Program-made: the position numbers and the translations under genes
Source of the DNA: Halorubrum sp. Hd13
GTDB taxonomy: Archaea; Halobacteriota; Halobacteria; Halobacteriales; Haloferacaceae
DNA length: 36,991 nucleotides
NCBI RefSeq assembly: GCF_002252755.1
Contig: NZ_NHOY01000019.1
Span: forward strand, 1-36,991
Direction of reading: 5' to 3'
In this document: positions 1-8,665 of the stretch, piece by piece
How positions within the stretch are numbered: position 1 is the first letter of the stretch
Layout of the letters: every line of letters starts with the position of its first letter
Notes under the pieces: model-generated
What the model was told of the DNA's origin: nothing
What the model saw: the letters and a program-made list of their open reading frames with translations, nothing else
Database searches by the model: none

Positions 1-167
1 CCGCCGTCCCCGCCGCCACCGCTCCCGGCGTCGGCAACCTTCTCCGCCTGCCGCTGGACGTACTCGTCGAGCTCCTCGGCCGCGTCCTCCGTCTGCGGGG
101 CGCCGCACTGCGCGCAGTACCGGGCCTCCTCGTCGATCGACGCCTCACAGCGGGGACACGATGGCAT
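1..167 (-). CDS. Zinc-ribbon protein, N-terminal part (runs off window)
   Basis: The minus strand reads from an ATG at 167 to the window edge without a stop, giving about 55 residues. Two CxxC knuckles are visible (CPRC at residues 4-7, CAQC at about 18-21), a classic double-Cys zinc ribbon. An acidic, probably helical stretch and a Gly-rich linker follow. Haloarchaea carry many proteins with such an N-terminal zinc ribbon joined to a membrane or unknown domain; that downstream part is outside the window. The function is unknown. A TATA-like box about 30 bases upstream supports this start. The gene is divergent from the large surface protein. Confidence 0.75.
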   Translation of the reverse strand, partial: MPSCPRCEASIDEEARYCAQCGAPQTEDAAEELDEYVQRQAEKVADAGSGGGGDG

Positions 168-193
168 CGTAATCAAAGGGGACGCTAGTCTGG

Positions 194-200
194 CTTAATT
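194..200 (-). promoter_or_regulatory. TATA-like box of the zinc-ribbon gene
   Basis: The minus strand reads AATTAAG, centred about 30 bases before the ATG at 167. That spacing fits a leaderless or nearly leaderless haloarchaeal transcript. On the plus strand a weaker box, GTTTTAG at 309-315, could serve the divergent surface-protein gene. Confidence 0.45.
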
Positions 201-389
201 CTTCGGGGAACGATCGGACGGTTCACCCCGGCGCAGTCGGCCGATCTTGACGAGTTCACGTCGTTCGCGTTCCGATCCGGTTCACAGGCGTGATAATCGG
301 GAGGGTACGTTTTAGTCGGTGACTCTCGGACCGATAGACGACAGACACGCTCCGTGCTCCCGCGGAGCCGACGATCCCTCCACACCACG

Positions 390-2705
390 ATGACAGCCAC
401 ACCCGATGACGAGGCGGAGCGGTTCGAGCGATCGAGAGCCGCGGAACCGTGCGACACGGCCGGAGCTAAATGTACCGACGTGACGCTCCCAGCTCGCCTC
501 CGATGGCTCTCGACGACTCTGTGCGGCACGACGGCGCTCGTCGTCCTCGTCGCGGTGGTCGTAGTCGTGGCAACGGCTCCCGCTACCGCGGGCCTTTCGG
601 CTCCTTACCCTGAGTCGCCGATCGAACCCCTCGGGCCCAACGCGGTCACCGCGGAGCCGACGGCCGGTGATGGTCCGAGCGACCGGACGGCGATCAACGG
701 CTCGTTCGTCCGTCCGACTTACACCGGGATTGCGGGCGATACCGTCGAGATCAGATACAATGATATTGACAAAAAGCGGTATCTCCTCATCGGCGGGAAT
801 CGGCTCACCGATACCGGAGAGTCGGTCGGATACACCGACGTCGTGGTACTACAGCCCGACAGCAACAACGTCACGATCAACACGCGACTCCTCGGAACCG
901 ACAACAGCACGGCCGAGGGCTGTCGCGATGGCGGCTGTAATCTCGATTTCCGTAATGAGGACGGAGATCCACACGACAACGTGGAGGATCTCTCTGATCT
1001 CTCCGGTGCGACCGGTGCTGGCGGGCTCGCGCGGCCACTCGTGCCAGAGCGGTACCGGCTTGCGATCACCAACGGCACGTTCGTCGTTGAGGAGCCAGGC
1101 GTCGTGACGCCGGTCGAGACGGCAGCGCAGTCGGACCTCCTGTTAACGAAGCCGACGTTTCACGACGAGGTCGAGGTGTTCACGACCTCGGACTCGAACG
1201 ATATCGAAGGCGAGGTCGACAACGAATCGCTCAGTACTCTCGAACAGAACGGTCTCGACCGCACCGCGGTGACGAAGGGAGATCGCGTCGTCCTCGGCTT
1301 CGAGTCGACCGGCATCTGGGGGGCGCTCTCGTACTTTGCGGACAAGGAGTCGCTACAGGCCGGGCAATCGATCGATCCCTCCGTCTTATCGGAGTTCCTC
1401 AGGACCGAAAATGGCGTCTCGCTCGAGGTACGACAGACGAATCCGGGGATGAACGAGCCGCGGTCGGAACTCGAACTCGCCGACGTCGACCCCGAGGACG
1501 TGACGCTCCTCCTCGCCGACGCGGAGGAGCTGGAGACCGGCGACTCGACCCCGGGCCGGTTCTACCTCGTCTTGGACACGAGCGACGGCGGTCCGTTCAC
1601 CGAGGACCCGGAGCCCGGCGACGAGTTCGCCGTCGAGTTCGCCCTAGAGGGCGCCGAGGGACACCGGTACGCGTTCGCTGACGACGACGGCGACGACGAG
1701 GAGCCGCCGGCGGCATTCGAACAGCGGTTACCCGCCCCGGACCAGTTCCCGTACTGGGAGACCGACGACGGGACTGTGAGCGCGGAGGCGTCGTTCTCGA
1801 TCCAGGAGCGGTACTTCGAATACGACCACGTCACCGACGACGGCGAACTCCTCGTCGAGGCCTCGGGCGGGGCGGTGACGGGGACGACAACGATCCTCCC
1901 ACCGATCGAGATGTCCGCCACCTTCGTCGACGACAAGCGCGACGAGCCCTTCCGGTCGGAGTCCGAAGTATCGCTCTCCGACGACGGGAACTTCACCATC
2001 GGCGCCGACCTCGGCAACGCCGACCCCGGAACGCGGCTGAACTACGAACTGTACGACGGGACGACGCTCCGCGACAGCCGCACGGTGGTCGTCGTCGACG
2101 ACACCGACGACCCGGACCGGCTCGCGATCGACAGCGTCCCCGAGAACGTCACCGTCGCGACGGGCGGGAACCTCTCCGCGCTCGGAATCGGCGTTCGAAA
2201 CGCCGGCGGGCTGGAGGGAGCGGGAACGCTCGCGCTCGATGTCGCCGACGGGAACCTGACGACCGCTCGCGAACTGACGCTGTCGTCGAACGGGTCGCGC
2301 ACCGTTAGCTTCCCGTCCGCGACCGTCCGTCTCGACCCCGGCGAATATCCGTTCACCGCCACGCTCGACGGAGATCAGAGAAACGGGACGCTAGTCGTCG
2401 CGGAGGATCCGGCGAGGACGACGATCGACGACGATGATGGCGGCGCCGACACGAACGACTCCGAGAACTCCTCGAGCAGCGGTGATGACGACGAGAACTC
2501 TACGGCCATCGACACAAACTCCACAGGTACCGACACTGACTCCACGGACACCGGCGGAAACACGTCGGACCCGACCGGTGACTCCGGCGGTCAGGACGGC
2601 GAGGACGAGCCGACGACGTTCCTCCCGTTCGGGATCGGCACGCGCGAAACGCTCATCGGCACTGCCCTCGTCGGTGCCGTCCACCTCCTCGGTCACTGGG
2701 TGTGA
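390..2705 (+). CDS. Large secreted or membrane-anchored surface protein (S-layer/BGTF-like)
   Basis: This 771-residue protein is predicted to be displayed outside the cell. Residues 1-40 are hydrophilic and a strongly hydrophobic helix (about 44-67) follows, acting as signal anchor or signal peptide. The following region (about 95-150) resembles the repeat domain of haloarchaeal S-layer-like (BGTF/DUF7827) proteins, as recalled. Residues about 590-685 look like a CARDB-type beta domain. A long Asp/Ser/Thr/Asn-rich stalk with many N-glycosylation sequons leads to a short hydrophobic C-terminus. The usual PGF-CTERM sorting motif is not seen. The ATG at 390 is chosen; an in-frame GTG at 354 would add 12 residues and cannot be excluded. 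The ligand or role is unknown. It lies directly upstream of the che/arl block but about 100 bases and a separate promoter divide them. Confidence 0.75.
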   Translation: MTATPDDEAERFERSRAAEPCDTAGAKCTDVTLPARLRWLSTTLCGTTALVVLVAVVVVVATAPATAGLSAPYPESPIEPLGPNAVTAEPTAGDGPSDRTAINGSFVRPTYTGIAGDTVEIRYNDIDKKRYLLIGGNRLTDTGESVGYTDVVVLQPDSNNVTINTRLLGTDNSTAEGCRDGGCNLDFRNEDGDPHDNVEDLSDLSGATGAGGLARPLVPERYRLAITNGTFVVEEPGVVTPVETAAQSDLLLTKPTFHDEVEVFTTSDSNDIEGEVDNESLSTLEQNGLDRTAVTKGDRVVLGFESTGIWGALSYFADKESLQAGQSIDPSVLSEFLRTENGVSLEVRQTNPGMNEPRSELELADVDPEDVTLLLADAEELETGDSTPGRFYLVLDTSDGGPFTEDPEPGDEFAVEFALEGAEGHRYAFADDDGDDEEPPAAFEQRLPAPDQFPYWETDDGTVSAEASFSIQERYFEYDHVTDDGELLVEASGGAVTGTTTILPPIEMSATFVDDKRDEPFRSESEVSLSDDGNFTIGADLGNADPGTRLNYELYDGTTLRDSRTVVVVDDTDDPDRLAIDSVPENVTVATGGNLSALGIGVRNAGGLEGAGTLALDVADGNLTTARELTLSSNGSRTVSFPSATVRLDPGEYPFTATLDGDQRNGTLVVAEDPARTTIDDDDGGADTNDSENSSSSGDDDENSTAIDTNSTGTDTDSTDTGGNTSDPTGDSGGQDGEDEPTTFLPFGIGTRETLIGTALVGAVHLLGHWV

Positions 2706-2772
2706 ATCCAAGCTCCTCGACGAGCACCGTTATCGCCGTCCGTTCTCAGCGCTGAGAACCGCGGGGGAGCCG

Positions 2773-2777
2773 TTAAG
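2773..2777 (+). promoter_or_regulatory. TATA-like box before cheY
   Basis: TTAAG lies about 31 bases before the cheY ATG at 2806, in a 100-base gap after the surface-protein stop. It is the likely start of the cheY-cheC-cheD transcript. Confidence 0.45.
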
Positions 2778-2805
2778 TGATCGCTGTACCCGCCTTCAGA
2801 CAACA

Positions 2806-3162
2806 ATGGCAACGCGCGTGCTTATCGCAGACGATTCGGAGTTCATGCGGAACCTCCTTCGGGAGATCCTCGAAGGGGAGTTCGAGATCGTCGGCGAGGC
2901 CGAAAACGGCGTCGAGGCGGTCAACATGTACGAGGAACACGGCCCGGACCTCGTGATGATGGACATCGTGATGCCGATCCGCGACGGGATCGAAGCGACG
3001 ACGGAGATCTTAGAGGAGAACCCGCAAGCGACGGTGATCATGTGCACCAGCGTCGGTCAAGAGGAGAAGATGAAGGCCGCCATCAAGGCCGGCGCGGAGG
3101 GGTACATCACGAAGCCGTTCCAGAAGCCGAACGTGCTCGACGCCATCGGATCGGCGGTATAA
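2806..3162 (+). CDS. cheY: Chemotaxis response regulator CheY
   Basis: A 118-residue single receiver domain. All signature residues are present: acidic pair D9/D10, phospho-acceptor D53 (in MMDIVMP), T81 or S82, and K103 in the TKPF motif. In archaea CheA-phosphorylated CheY acts on the archaellum motor through adaptor proteins such as CheF; neither cheA nor cheF is in this window. The ATG at 2806 was chosen because it gives exactly a CheY-length protein and follows a TATA-like box. The TAA stop shares one base with the cheC start (TAATG), so the two are probably translationally coupled. Confidence 0.97.
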   Translation: MATRVLIADDSEFMRNLLREILEGEFEIVGEAENGVEAVNMYEEHGPDLVMMDIVMPIRDGIEATTEILEENPQATVIMCTSVGQEEKMKAAIKAGAEGYITKPFQKPNVLDAIGSAV

Positions 3163-4382
3163 TGCGGGTCGACGTGCGTGCGCTCGGCGCGTGTAACCGC
3201 CTGGCGGAACGCGGGGCCGAGCAGGCCGCCGGCGCGCTCGCCGACCTCACGGGGACCGACCTCGCGGTCGAGGTCACGGGCGCGAGCGTCGCCAGCGGCG
3301 AGGACCTCGCCGAGGCGTTCGCGGGTCGCGAGTCGATCGGCGTGAGCGTCGGACTCCGCGGCGGGCTGGACGGCGAGGCGGTGCTGGCGTTCGACGCCGC
3401 CAACGTCGACGCCCTGCTCTCGCTGCTCCCCGGCGGCGCGTCGATGGAGCGCAGCGCGGTGACCGAGGTCGGCAACATCGCGCTCGGCGGCTTCCTCGAC
3501 GGCTGGGCGAACTACCTCGGGAAGGCGATCGACATGACACCGCCGCGCTACTTCGAGGCCGACGGCGCGGCCGTCCTCCCGGACGGGGCGCTGGCCGGCG
3601 ACGGCGTGTTCCTCTTCGAGAGCCGGCTGGACGCGACGACGACGGACCTCGACTTCTCGATCTACATGCTGCCCGACTCCGGTCCCTTCCGCGACCTCAT
3701 CGTCGGGAAGACGGCGCCGGCGGCGACGGCGGGGGCCGAGGCGACGGGAGACGGCGGACCGGGGGCCGGAGCCGCCGGCGAGGGCGGGAGCACCGCGGTC
3801 CCGTACGAGTCGCTGTCGACGTTCGCGTCGCTGGCGAAGCGCGGCTCGGCGAACGCCGCCGACAACATCGCGATGATGACCGGCCTCGACACGACCGTCG
3901 ACGTGAGCCGCCTCCGGTTCGTCCCGCTCGCGGACGTGCCCGCGGAGGTCGGCGTCGAGCCCCACGCCGGCACCGTCTTCGAGTTGCAGGGGGAGCCGAG
4001 CGGCTACCTCGCGATACTCTTCGAGGAGGAGTCGGCCGCGGCGATCGCGGAGTCGATGCTCCCGACCGAGCCGGACGAGCCCCTCGGCGGGATGGCGGAG
4101 AACGCGCTCTGCGAGCTCGGAAACGTGATGACGAGCGGGTTCATCGACGGCTGGGCGAACGTGCTCGGCACCTCGATCAGCCACTCGCCGCCGGAGTTCG
4201 TCCACGACATCGGCTCGGCGACGATCAGCCCGCTGGTCGCCAAGCTCAGCCGCCGGCAGGACTACGGGTTCGTGATCGACGCCGCGATCCAGACGGAGGG
4301 CGTGCAGGCGCGCTGCGACGTGTACGCGCTCCCGGACGAGCGCGAACTGGCCCGGGCCCTCGACCGCCTCTCAGAGACGTGA
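3162..4382 (+). CDS. cheC: CheC, two-domain CheY-P phosphatase family protein
   Basis: A 406-residue protein made of two CheC units. CheC proteins dephosphorylate CheY-P and bind CheD. The first active-site motif (S/D-x3-E-x2-N-x22-P) fits exactly: S98, E102, N105, P128. The second unit has E318 and N321 with the correct spacing to the Pro, but Asn where the first position is normally Asp or Ser. Both are followed by the matching helix containing DGWAN. An Ala/Gly-rich linker (about 185-210) joins the halves. It starts at the cheY stop and ends inside the cheD start, indicating a tightly coupled operon. Bacterial CheC proteins are usually single-unit and about 200 residues; duplicated forms are common in haloarchaea. 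Confidence 0.93.
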   Translation: MRVDVRALGACNRLAERGAEQAAGALADLTGTDLAVEVTGASVASGEDLAEAFAGRESIGVSVGLRGGLDGEAVLAFDAANVDALLSLLPGGASMERSAVTEVGNIALGGFLDGWANYLGKAIDMTPPRYFEADGAAVLPDGALAGDGVFLFESRLDATTTDLDFSIYMLPDSGPFRDLIVGKTAPAATAGAEATGDGGPGAGAAGEGGSTAVPYESLSTFASLAKRGSANAADNIAMMTGLDTTVDVSRLRFVPLADVPAEVGVEPHAGTVFELQGEPSGYLAILFEEESAAAIAESMLPTEPDEPLGGMAENALCELGNVMTSGFIDGWANVLGTSISHSPPEFVHDIGSATISPLVAKLSRRQDYGFVIDAAIQTEGVQARCDVYALPDERELARALDRLSET

Positions 4383-4963
4383 GCCACCCCTCGTCGTCCC
4401 GCGGTCGCGGGTCGCGAGACCGCGACGGGAGCGACGGCTCCGCGAAGCGCGGCGACGGCCAAGCGCCTGGAGACGTCGGGACCGGCGGTGCGACCGAGCG
4501 CCGGATCAAGGTCGGTGTGGGCGAGCTGGCCGTCGCGACGCGGGGGGAGACGCTGACGACGAGCGGACTCGGCTCCTGCGTCGCCGTCGCCATCGCCGAC
4601 GAGCGGGCGAGCGTTCGCGGCCTCCTCCACGCGATGCTGCCGACGGGCGACGAGACGCGTACGGCCGCCGCCCGTCGAGGGAAGTACGTCGACGCCGGCA
4701 TCGACGCGCTGGTCGACGACCTCGTCGACGCCGGCGCGGTGCCCGGTCGATTGGAGGCGCGCGTCGCCGGCGGCGCCGAGATGCTCGACCTCACGGACGC
4801 CGTCGGTCCCCGAAACGTCGAGCGGGCCGAGCGGTGCCTCGCGTCCGCCGACGTTCCGGTCGTCGCCAGCGACGTCGGCGACGGCGTGGGCCGCACGGTC
4901 CGGTTCGTCGCCGGCGGCGGGCTCGTCGTCCGGGCGGCCGACGGGTTCGAGCGCACGCTCTGA
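4379..4963 (+). CDS. cheD: CheD, chemoreceptor glutamine deamidase
   Basis: A 194-residue protein with a GTG start overlapping the cheC stop by 4 bases. CheD deamidates receptor glutamines and partners with CheC. The catalytic triad is visible as T61, C67 (in GLGSCV) and H84 (in LLHAML). These are offset by exactly 40 from the known Thermotoga triad (T21, C27, H44, recalled). The offset comes from a disordered Ser/Arg/Gly-rich N-terminal extension of about 40 residues. If the GTG is not used, a shorter form beginning nearer residue 40 would still hold the whole enzyme. Confidence in the family is high and in the exact start moderate. Confidence 0.93.
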   Translation: MSHPSSSRGRGSRDRDGSDGSAKRGDGQAPGDVGTGGATERRIKVGVGELAVATRGETLTTSGLGSCVAVAIADERASVRGLLHAMLPTGDETRTAAARRGKYVDAGIDALVDDLVDAGAVPGRLEARVAGGAEMLDLTDAVGPRNVERAERCLASADVPVVASDVGDGVGRTVRFVAGGGLVVRAADGFERTL

Positions 4964-5062
4964 TCCGGGCGCTCGGCGCACCCGTTGAGCGAGTCGGACG
5001 ACGGGCCCGCCGCGGACGTGACACGCGTTCGCCGTCCCCGAGTGTGGTGTTTTCTCACTGTT

Positions 5063-5070
5063 GATATTTT
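5063..5070 (+). promoter_or_regulatory. TATA-like box before arlCE
   Basis: GATATTTT sits in a locally AT-rich patch of the 148-base gap between cheD and arlCE. The predicted transcription start would fall near 5092-5097. That places an alternative GTG at 5088 upstream of the transcript and supports the ATG at 5112 as the arlCE start. Confidence 0.45.
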
Positions 5071-5111
5071 GAGGGGTGAATTGAAGTGTGTTCTGCGGGT
5101 CGTACTCGGTA

Positions 5112-6950
5112 ATGGGCCTCGAACTACCGGTGTGGGGAGCTCCAACGGCCACCTGGATAGTCGCCACGCTGGGGCTCGTCGGTGCGAGCGTCCTCGACCG
5201 TTTTCTCGACGACGGCGGCTCCGACGACGACTCCGGAGGCATGGGCGGCGACGACGATCCCTTCGGCGGCGGAGGGATGGGCGGCGGCGGCGGTGGCGGC
5301 GGTAGCGGCGGTGGCGGCGGCATGGGCGACGACTTCGACGACTTCGACGGGATGGACGAGTGGGACGACGGCTTCGACGACGGCGGCGGTGGCGGCGGCG
5401 GTGCCGGCGCCGACACGGACGAGCTGGAGAAGCGGCTCGACGACCTCGAGAACGAGGTCGCGTCGCTCTCCTCGACGGTGTCCACGGTCCGGTCGGAGAA
5501 CGAGGAGATCTCGGCCGCGGTCGACGATATCGAGGAGGACGTCAGGAACCTGCTCGACATCTACGAGATGGTCACCCGCGGGATCAACCCCTTCGTCGAC
5601 GACTCCAGCGGCTTCGACAGCGTCAGCGGCGGCGGCGAGGGGTCGTTCGGCCTCTTCGACGACGAGGAGGAGGACGACGCGGGGGACGACCTCGACGAGG
5701 ACGTCGCGAACGCGGACGCCGACGGGTTCTTCGACGACGAGATGCTCGACGACGACTTCGACGACGGCGGCGACGAGTTCGGCGAGCTGGACGGGGAACC
5801 GGACGACGACCACACGGACGACGGCGACTCCGCCGACGCCGCGTCCGAGACCGCGGCGGCGGACGAGGGAGACGACATGAACGACGACGGAAAGAGCTTC
5901 AGCGAACTGAAAGAGGAGTACGACGCCGGGGAGGCCGACTGGGCCGACGAAGAGGGGGGAGACGGCGACGCGGCCGCCCCCGCGGACGAGGACCCGTTCG
6001 ACGACGGGGACGCCTCGTTCGACGACGACCTCGGCGACGAGACGGATCCCTTCGACGACGACCTCGGTGACGAGACGGACCCGTTCGACGACGGGGACGA
6101 TTCGTTCGACGGGGAGCCGGCGACCGACGCAGACCCCGCGACGAACGGCCACGAGCCGGACCCCGAACCGGAGCCGGACCCCGAACCGGAGCCGGCGGCC
6201 GACCGCACGCGCGGCCGACAGCCCGGCGGCGATCCGGCCGAGGCGAACGGCGGCGGCTTCGAGTACGTCGGTGAGGACGACCTCTCCGGGAGCCGCGGGA
6301 AGCCGTACCTCACGGAGCTCCCCGGCGACTACGTCGGCGACCTCCTCGTGATGGAGTGGCTGGAGTTCCTCGTCTCGGAGAGCGACGTCACCGACGCGGT
6401 GCGCGCGATCAACTACTACGAGCGCATCGAGTGGGTCGGCCCGGAGGCCGCCGCGCGGCTCCGCGACTTCCTCTCCGGCTTCGGCACGATCGACCGCAAC
6501 CTCGTCGACCGACCGGGGACCGATCGACTGGTCCGGGAGCACCACACTCGTAGCCTCCGGTACGTGACGCAGCTCAACGGGACGAGCGGACACCTGCTGC
6601 TGCTCGACCGGTGGGACGACCTCGCCGGGGGCTCGCTGGTCGGCGGCGGCGCGCCGCGGGTCGGCGGGCGAGACCACGGGCGGGACCGACGCGAGGAACG
6701 CGGCGGCCGGCGTCGAGACGGCTCCGAGGGGCGCCGGCACGACGGCTCCGAGGGGCGACGCGCGAACGGCCACGGCGACGCTGAACGGCGGGACGAGCGG
6801 TCGGGACGCGCAGAGGGGCGGACGGACCGCGGCGGCGAGCGACCCGACGGACGCGAGCGGAACGGCGGCTCCCCGCGTCCGATGAACGACCCGAACCCGC
6901 GTTCCGACCGCGCCGACCCGGCCGACGGAGGGTGGGGAGATGGGCGTTAG
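5112..6950 (+). CDS. arlCE: Archaellum protein ArlCE (fused FlaC/FlaE)
   Basis: A 612-residue cytosolic archaellum component that in Euryarchaea links the ArlH/I/J motor to the chemotaxis adaptors. Residues 13-27 are hydrophobic, then come Gly/Asp-rich sequence and a coiled coil (about 103-153) running into the FlaC-like stretch ending GINPF. A very acidic low-complexity region (about 165-385) carries near-repeats of DDLGDETDPFDD and an EPDPEPEP run. The ArlD/E domain (about 397-505) has the typical YLTELP and YYERIEWVG motifs. The C-terminal ~100 residues are an Arg/Gly/Asp-rich basic tail with a doubled DGSEGRR. The core domains are clear; the acidic middle and basic tail look expanded. It overlaps arlF by 11 bases. 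Confidence 0.92.
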   Translation: MGLELPVWGAPTATWIVATLGLVGASVLDRFLDDGGSDDDSGGMGGDDDPFGGGGMGGGGGGGGSGGGGGMGDDFDDFDGMDEWDDGFDDGGGGGGGAGADTDELEKRLDDLENEVASLSSTVSTVRSENEEISAAVDDIEEDVRNLLDIYEMVTRGINPFVDDSSGFDSVSGGGEGSFGLFDDEEEDDAGDDLDEDVANADADGFFDDEMLDDDFDDGGDEFGELDGEPDDDHTDDGDSADAASETAAADEGDDMNDDGKSFSELKEEYDAGEADWADEEGGDGDAAAPADEDPFDDGDASFDDDLGDETDPFDDDLGDETDPFDDGDDSFDGEPATDADPATNGHEPDPEPEPDPEPEPAADRTRGRQPGGDPAEANGGGFEYVGEDDLSGSRGKPYLTELPGDYVGDLLVMEWLEFLVSESDVTDAVRAINYYERIEWVGPEAAARLRDFLSGFGTIDRNLVDRPGTDRLVREHHTRSLRYVTQLNGTSGHLLLLDRWDDLAGGSLVGGGAPRVGGRDHGRDRREERGGRRRDGSEGRRHDGSEGRRANGHGDAERRDERSGRAEGRTDRGGERPDGRERNGGSPRPMNDPNPRSDRADPADGGWGDGR

Positions 6951-7413
6951 CGTCTCCGCGTCGACGGCCATCATCGTCGCGGGGCTGTTCTTCGCGTTCA
7001 CCGCGTTCTACCCCGTCGCGGCCAACGGCTTCGACCGCGTCACCGACGCGCAACAGGGGATCCAAGAGCGCTCGCTGGAGCGGCAGAACACCGAGTTCGC
7101 CGTGACGAACGCGACGTACGACGACGGCGCGGACGAACTGGTCGTCAACGCCACCAACGACGGCTCGGTCGGGCTGGTCGCGAGCGACGCGACGCTGGTC
7201 GTCGGCAACGAGTACGTCGACGTGGGCGGACCGAACGCGACCACGACCGTCGACGGCGACGGCGACACCGAGCTCTGGCTCGGCGGCGAGACGCTGACGG
7301 TGACGGTCGACACGACGACCGTCGACACCGCGATCACGACCGGGGGCGACCCCACTCGCGTCGTCCTCGTCGTCGAGTCCGGCGTCCGCGACGCGGCGGA
7401 GGTGAGCGCGTAG
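6940..7413 (+). CDS. arlF: Archaellum stator protein ArlF
   Basis: A 157-residue protein with one N-terminal transmembrane helix (about 7-28) and an extracytoplasmic beta-sandwich. In ArlF the outer domain binds the S-layer and, with ArlG, anchors the rotating motor. Visible support: the hydrophobic start, a short helix after the membrane segment, then beta-rich sequence (FAVTNATYDDGADELVVNAT) typical of ArlF. It starts inside the end of arlCE, and the arlG ATG directly follows its stop, so the three genes are one transcript. Confidence 0.92.
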   Translation: MGVSVSASTAIIVAGLFFAFTAFYPVAANGFDRVTDAQQGIQERSLERQNTEFAVTNATYDDGADELVVNATNDGSVGLVASDATLVVGNEYVDVGGPNATTTVDGDGDTELWLGGETLTVTVDTTTVDTAITTGGDPTRVVLVVESGVRDAAEVSA

Positions 7414-7911
7414 ATGGCCAGCGTACCGGTCTCTCACCTCATCCTGTTCATCGCGAGCCTCGTGATCGCCGCGGGCGTCGTGGGCACGATCACGACCGGC
7501 GTCGACCGGGTGAGCGCGGCCGTCGAGGACGCCGGGATCGACGCGACCGAGCAGCTCCGGACCGACGTGACCGTCATCTCCGACGCGAGCGCCGGGGTGT
7601 ACAACGAGAGCGGGAACGAGAACGTGACGCTGCTGATAAAGAACACCGGGACACAGCGCCTCAACCCGGACGGCTCCGGCGTCGACGTCGTCTTCGACGG
7701 CGCCTACGTCCCGCCGAGCGCGACGGAGGGCGAGCTCGCCTCCGCCGGAACGGGCGCGGCGTGGAGCCGCGGGGACGTCCTGCGGCTCACGATCGACACC
7801 AACCGGCTGGGCGAGACGAGCGACGGTCTTGACCCCGGAACGGACCACCGCGTGTACCTCACGGTGAACGGCGACGAGGAGCTGTTCCAGTTCCGCACGG
7901 AGGCCAACTGA
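7414..7911 (+). CDS. arlG: Archaellum stator protein ArlG
   Basis: A 165-residue partner of ArlF with the same plan: an N-terminal membrane helix (about 5-27, HLILFIASLVIAAGVV) and an outer beta-sandwich (TLLIKNTGTQRLNPDG is characteristic of archaellin-like folds). ArlG filaments capped by ArlF are thought to contact the S-layer. It abuts arlF with no gap and is followed by one base before the arlH ATG. Confidence 0.92.
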   Translation: MASVPVSHLILFIASLVIAAGVVGTITTGVDRVSAAVEDAGIDATEQLRTDVTVISDASAGVYNESGNENVTLLIKNTGTQRLNPDGSGVDVVFDGAYVPPSATEGELASAGTGAAWSRGDVLRLTIDTNRLGETSDGLDPGTDHRVYLTVNGDEELFQFRTEAN

Positions 7912-7912
7912 C

Positions 7913-8665
7913 ATGCCTCGCACAGACAATCTGCTTTCCATCGGACTCGGCGAACGCGACCGCTTGAATAAGGAGCTCGGTGGGGGGATCCCCCGCGGCA
8001 GCATCGTCCTCATGGAGGGCGACTACGGGGCCGGGAAGAGCGCCATCTCGCAGCGGTTCGCGTACGGACTCGTCGAGGAGGGAGCGTCCGTCACGATGAT
8101 GTCGACGGAGCTCACCGTCCGCGGGTTCATCGATCAGATGCACTCGCTGGAGTACGACATGGTGAAGCCGCTCCTCCAAGAGGAGCTGCTGTTCCTCCAC
8201 GCCGACTTCGACTCGGGGGGCGCGTTCTCCGACGGCGACGGCGAGCGGAAGGAACTGCTCAAGCGGCTGATGAACGCGGAGGCGATGTGGAACTCCGACG
8301 TCATCTTCCTCGACACGTTCGACGCCATCTTCCGGAACGACCCGACGTTCGAGGCGCTCGTCCGGAAGAACGAGGAGCGGCAGGCCGCCCTGGAGATCAT
8401 CTCCTTCTTCCGCGAGATCATCTCGCAGGGGAAGGTCGTCGTGCTCACCGTCGACCCGTCGGCGGTCGACGACGAGGCCATCGGCCCGTTCCGGTCGATC
8501 GCCGACGTGTTCCTCGAGCTGGAGATGATCGAGGTCGGCAACGACATCCGCCGGCAGATCAACGTGAAGCGCTTCGCGGGGATGGGCGAACAGGTCGGGG
8601 ACACGATCGGGTTCTCTGTCCGGTCGGGTACCGGAATCGTCATCGAGAGCCGCAGCGTGGCGTGA
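7913..8665 (+). CDS. arlH: Archaellum ATPase-like protein ArlH
   Basis: A 250-residue RecA/KaiC-type nucleotide-binding protein that forms a ring at the base of the motor and controls ArlI. Walker A is GDYGAGKSA (36-44). Walker B is VIFLDTFD, with the Asp at about 134. An internal segment (STELTVRGFIDQM) matches the KaiC-like core. It is full length for the family. Its TGA stop overlaps the ATG of a 35-codon ORF that fills most of the space to arlI. Confidence 0.95.
   Translation: MPRTDNLLSIGLGERDRLNKELGGGIPRGSIVLMEGDYGAGKSAISQRFAYGLVEEGASVTMMSTELTVRGFIDQMHSLEYDMVKPLLQEELLFLHADFDSGGAFSDGDGERKELLKRLMNAEAMWNSDVIFLDTFDAIFRNDPTFEALVRKNEERQAALEIISFFREIISQGKVVVLTVDPSAVDDEAIGPFRSIADVFLELEMIEVGNDIRRQINVKRFAGMGEQVGDTIGFSVRSGTGIVIESRSVA

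Noticed and set aside
5124-7001. 625-codon minus-strand open frame opposite arlCE
   Set aside because: The biased codon use of the acidic arlCE gene keeps this frame open. The translation is Val/Ala/Arg-rich with no domain, whereas arlCE has recognisable domains and operon context.
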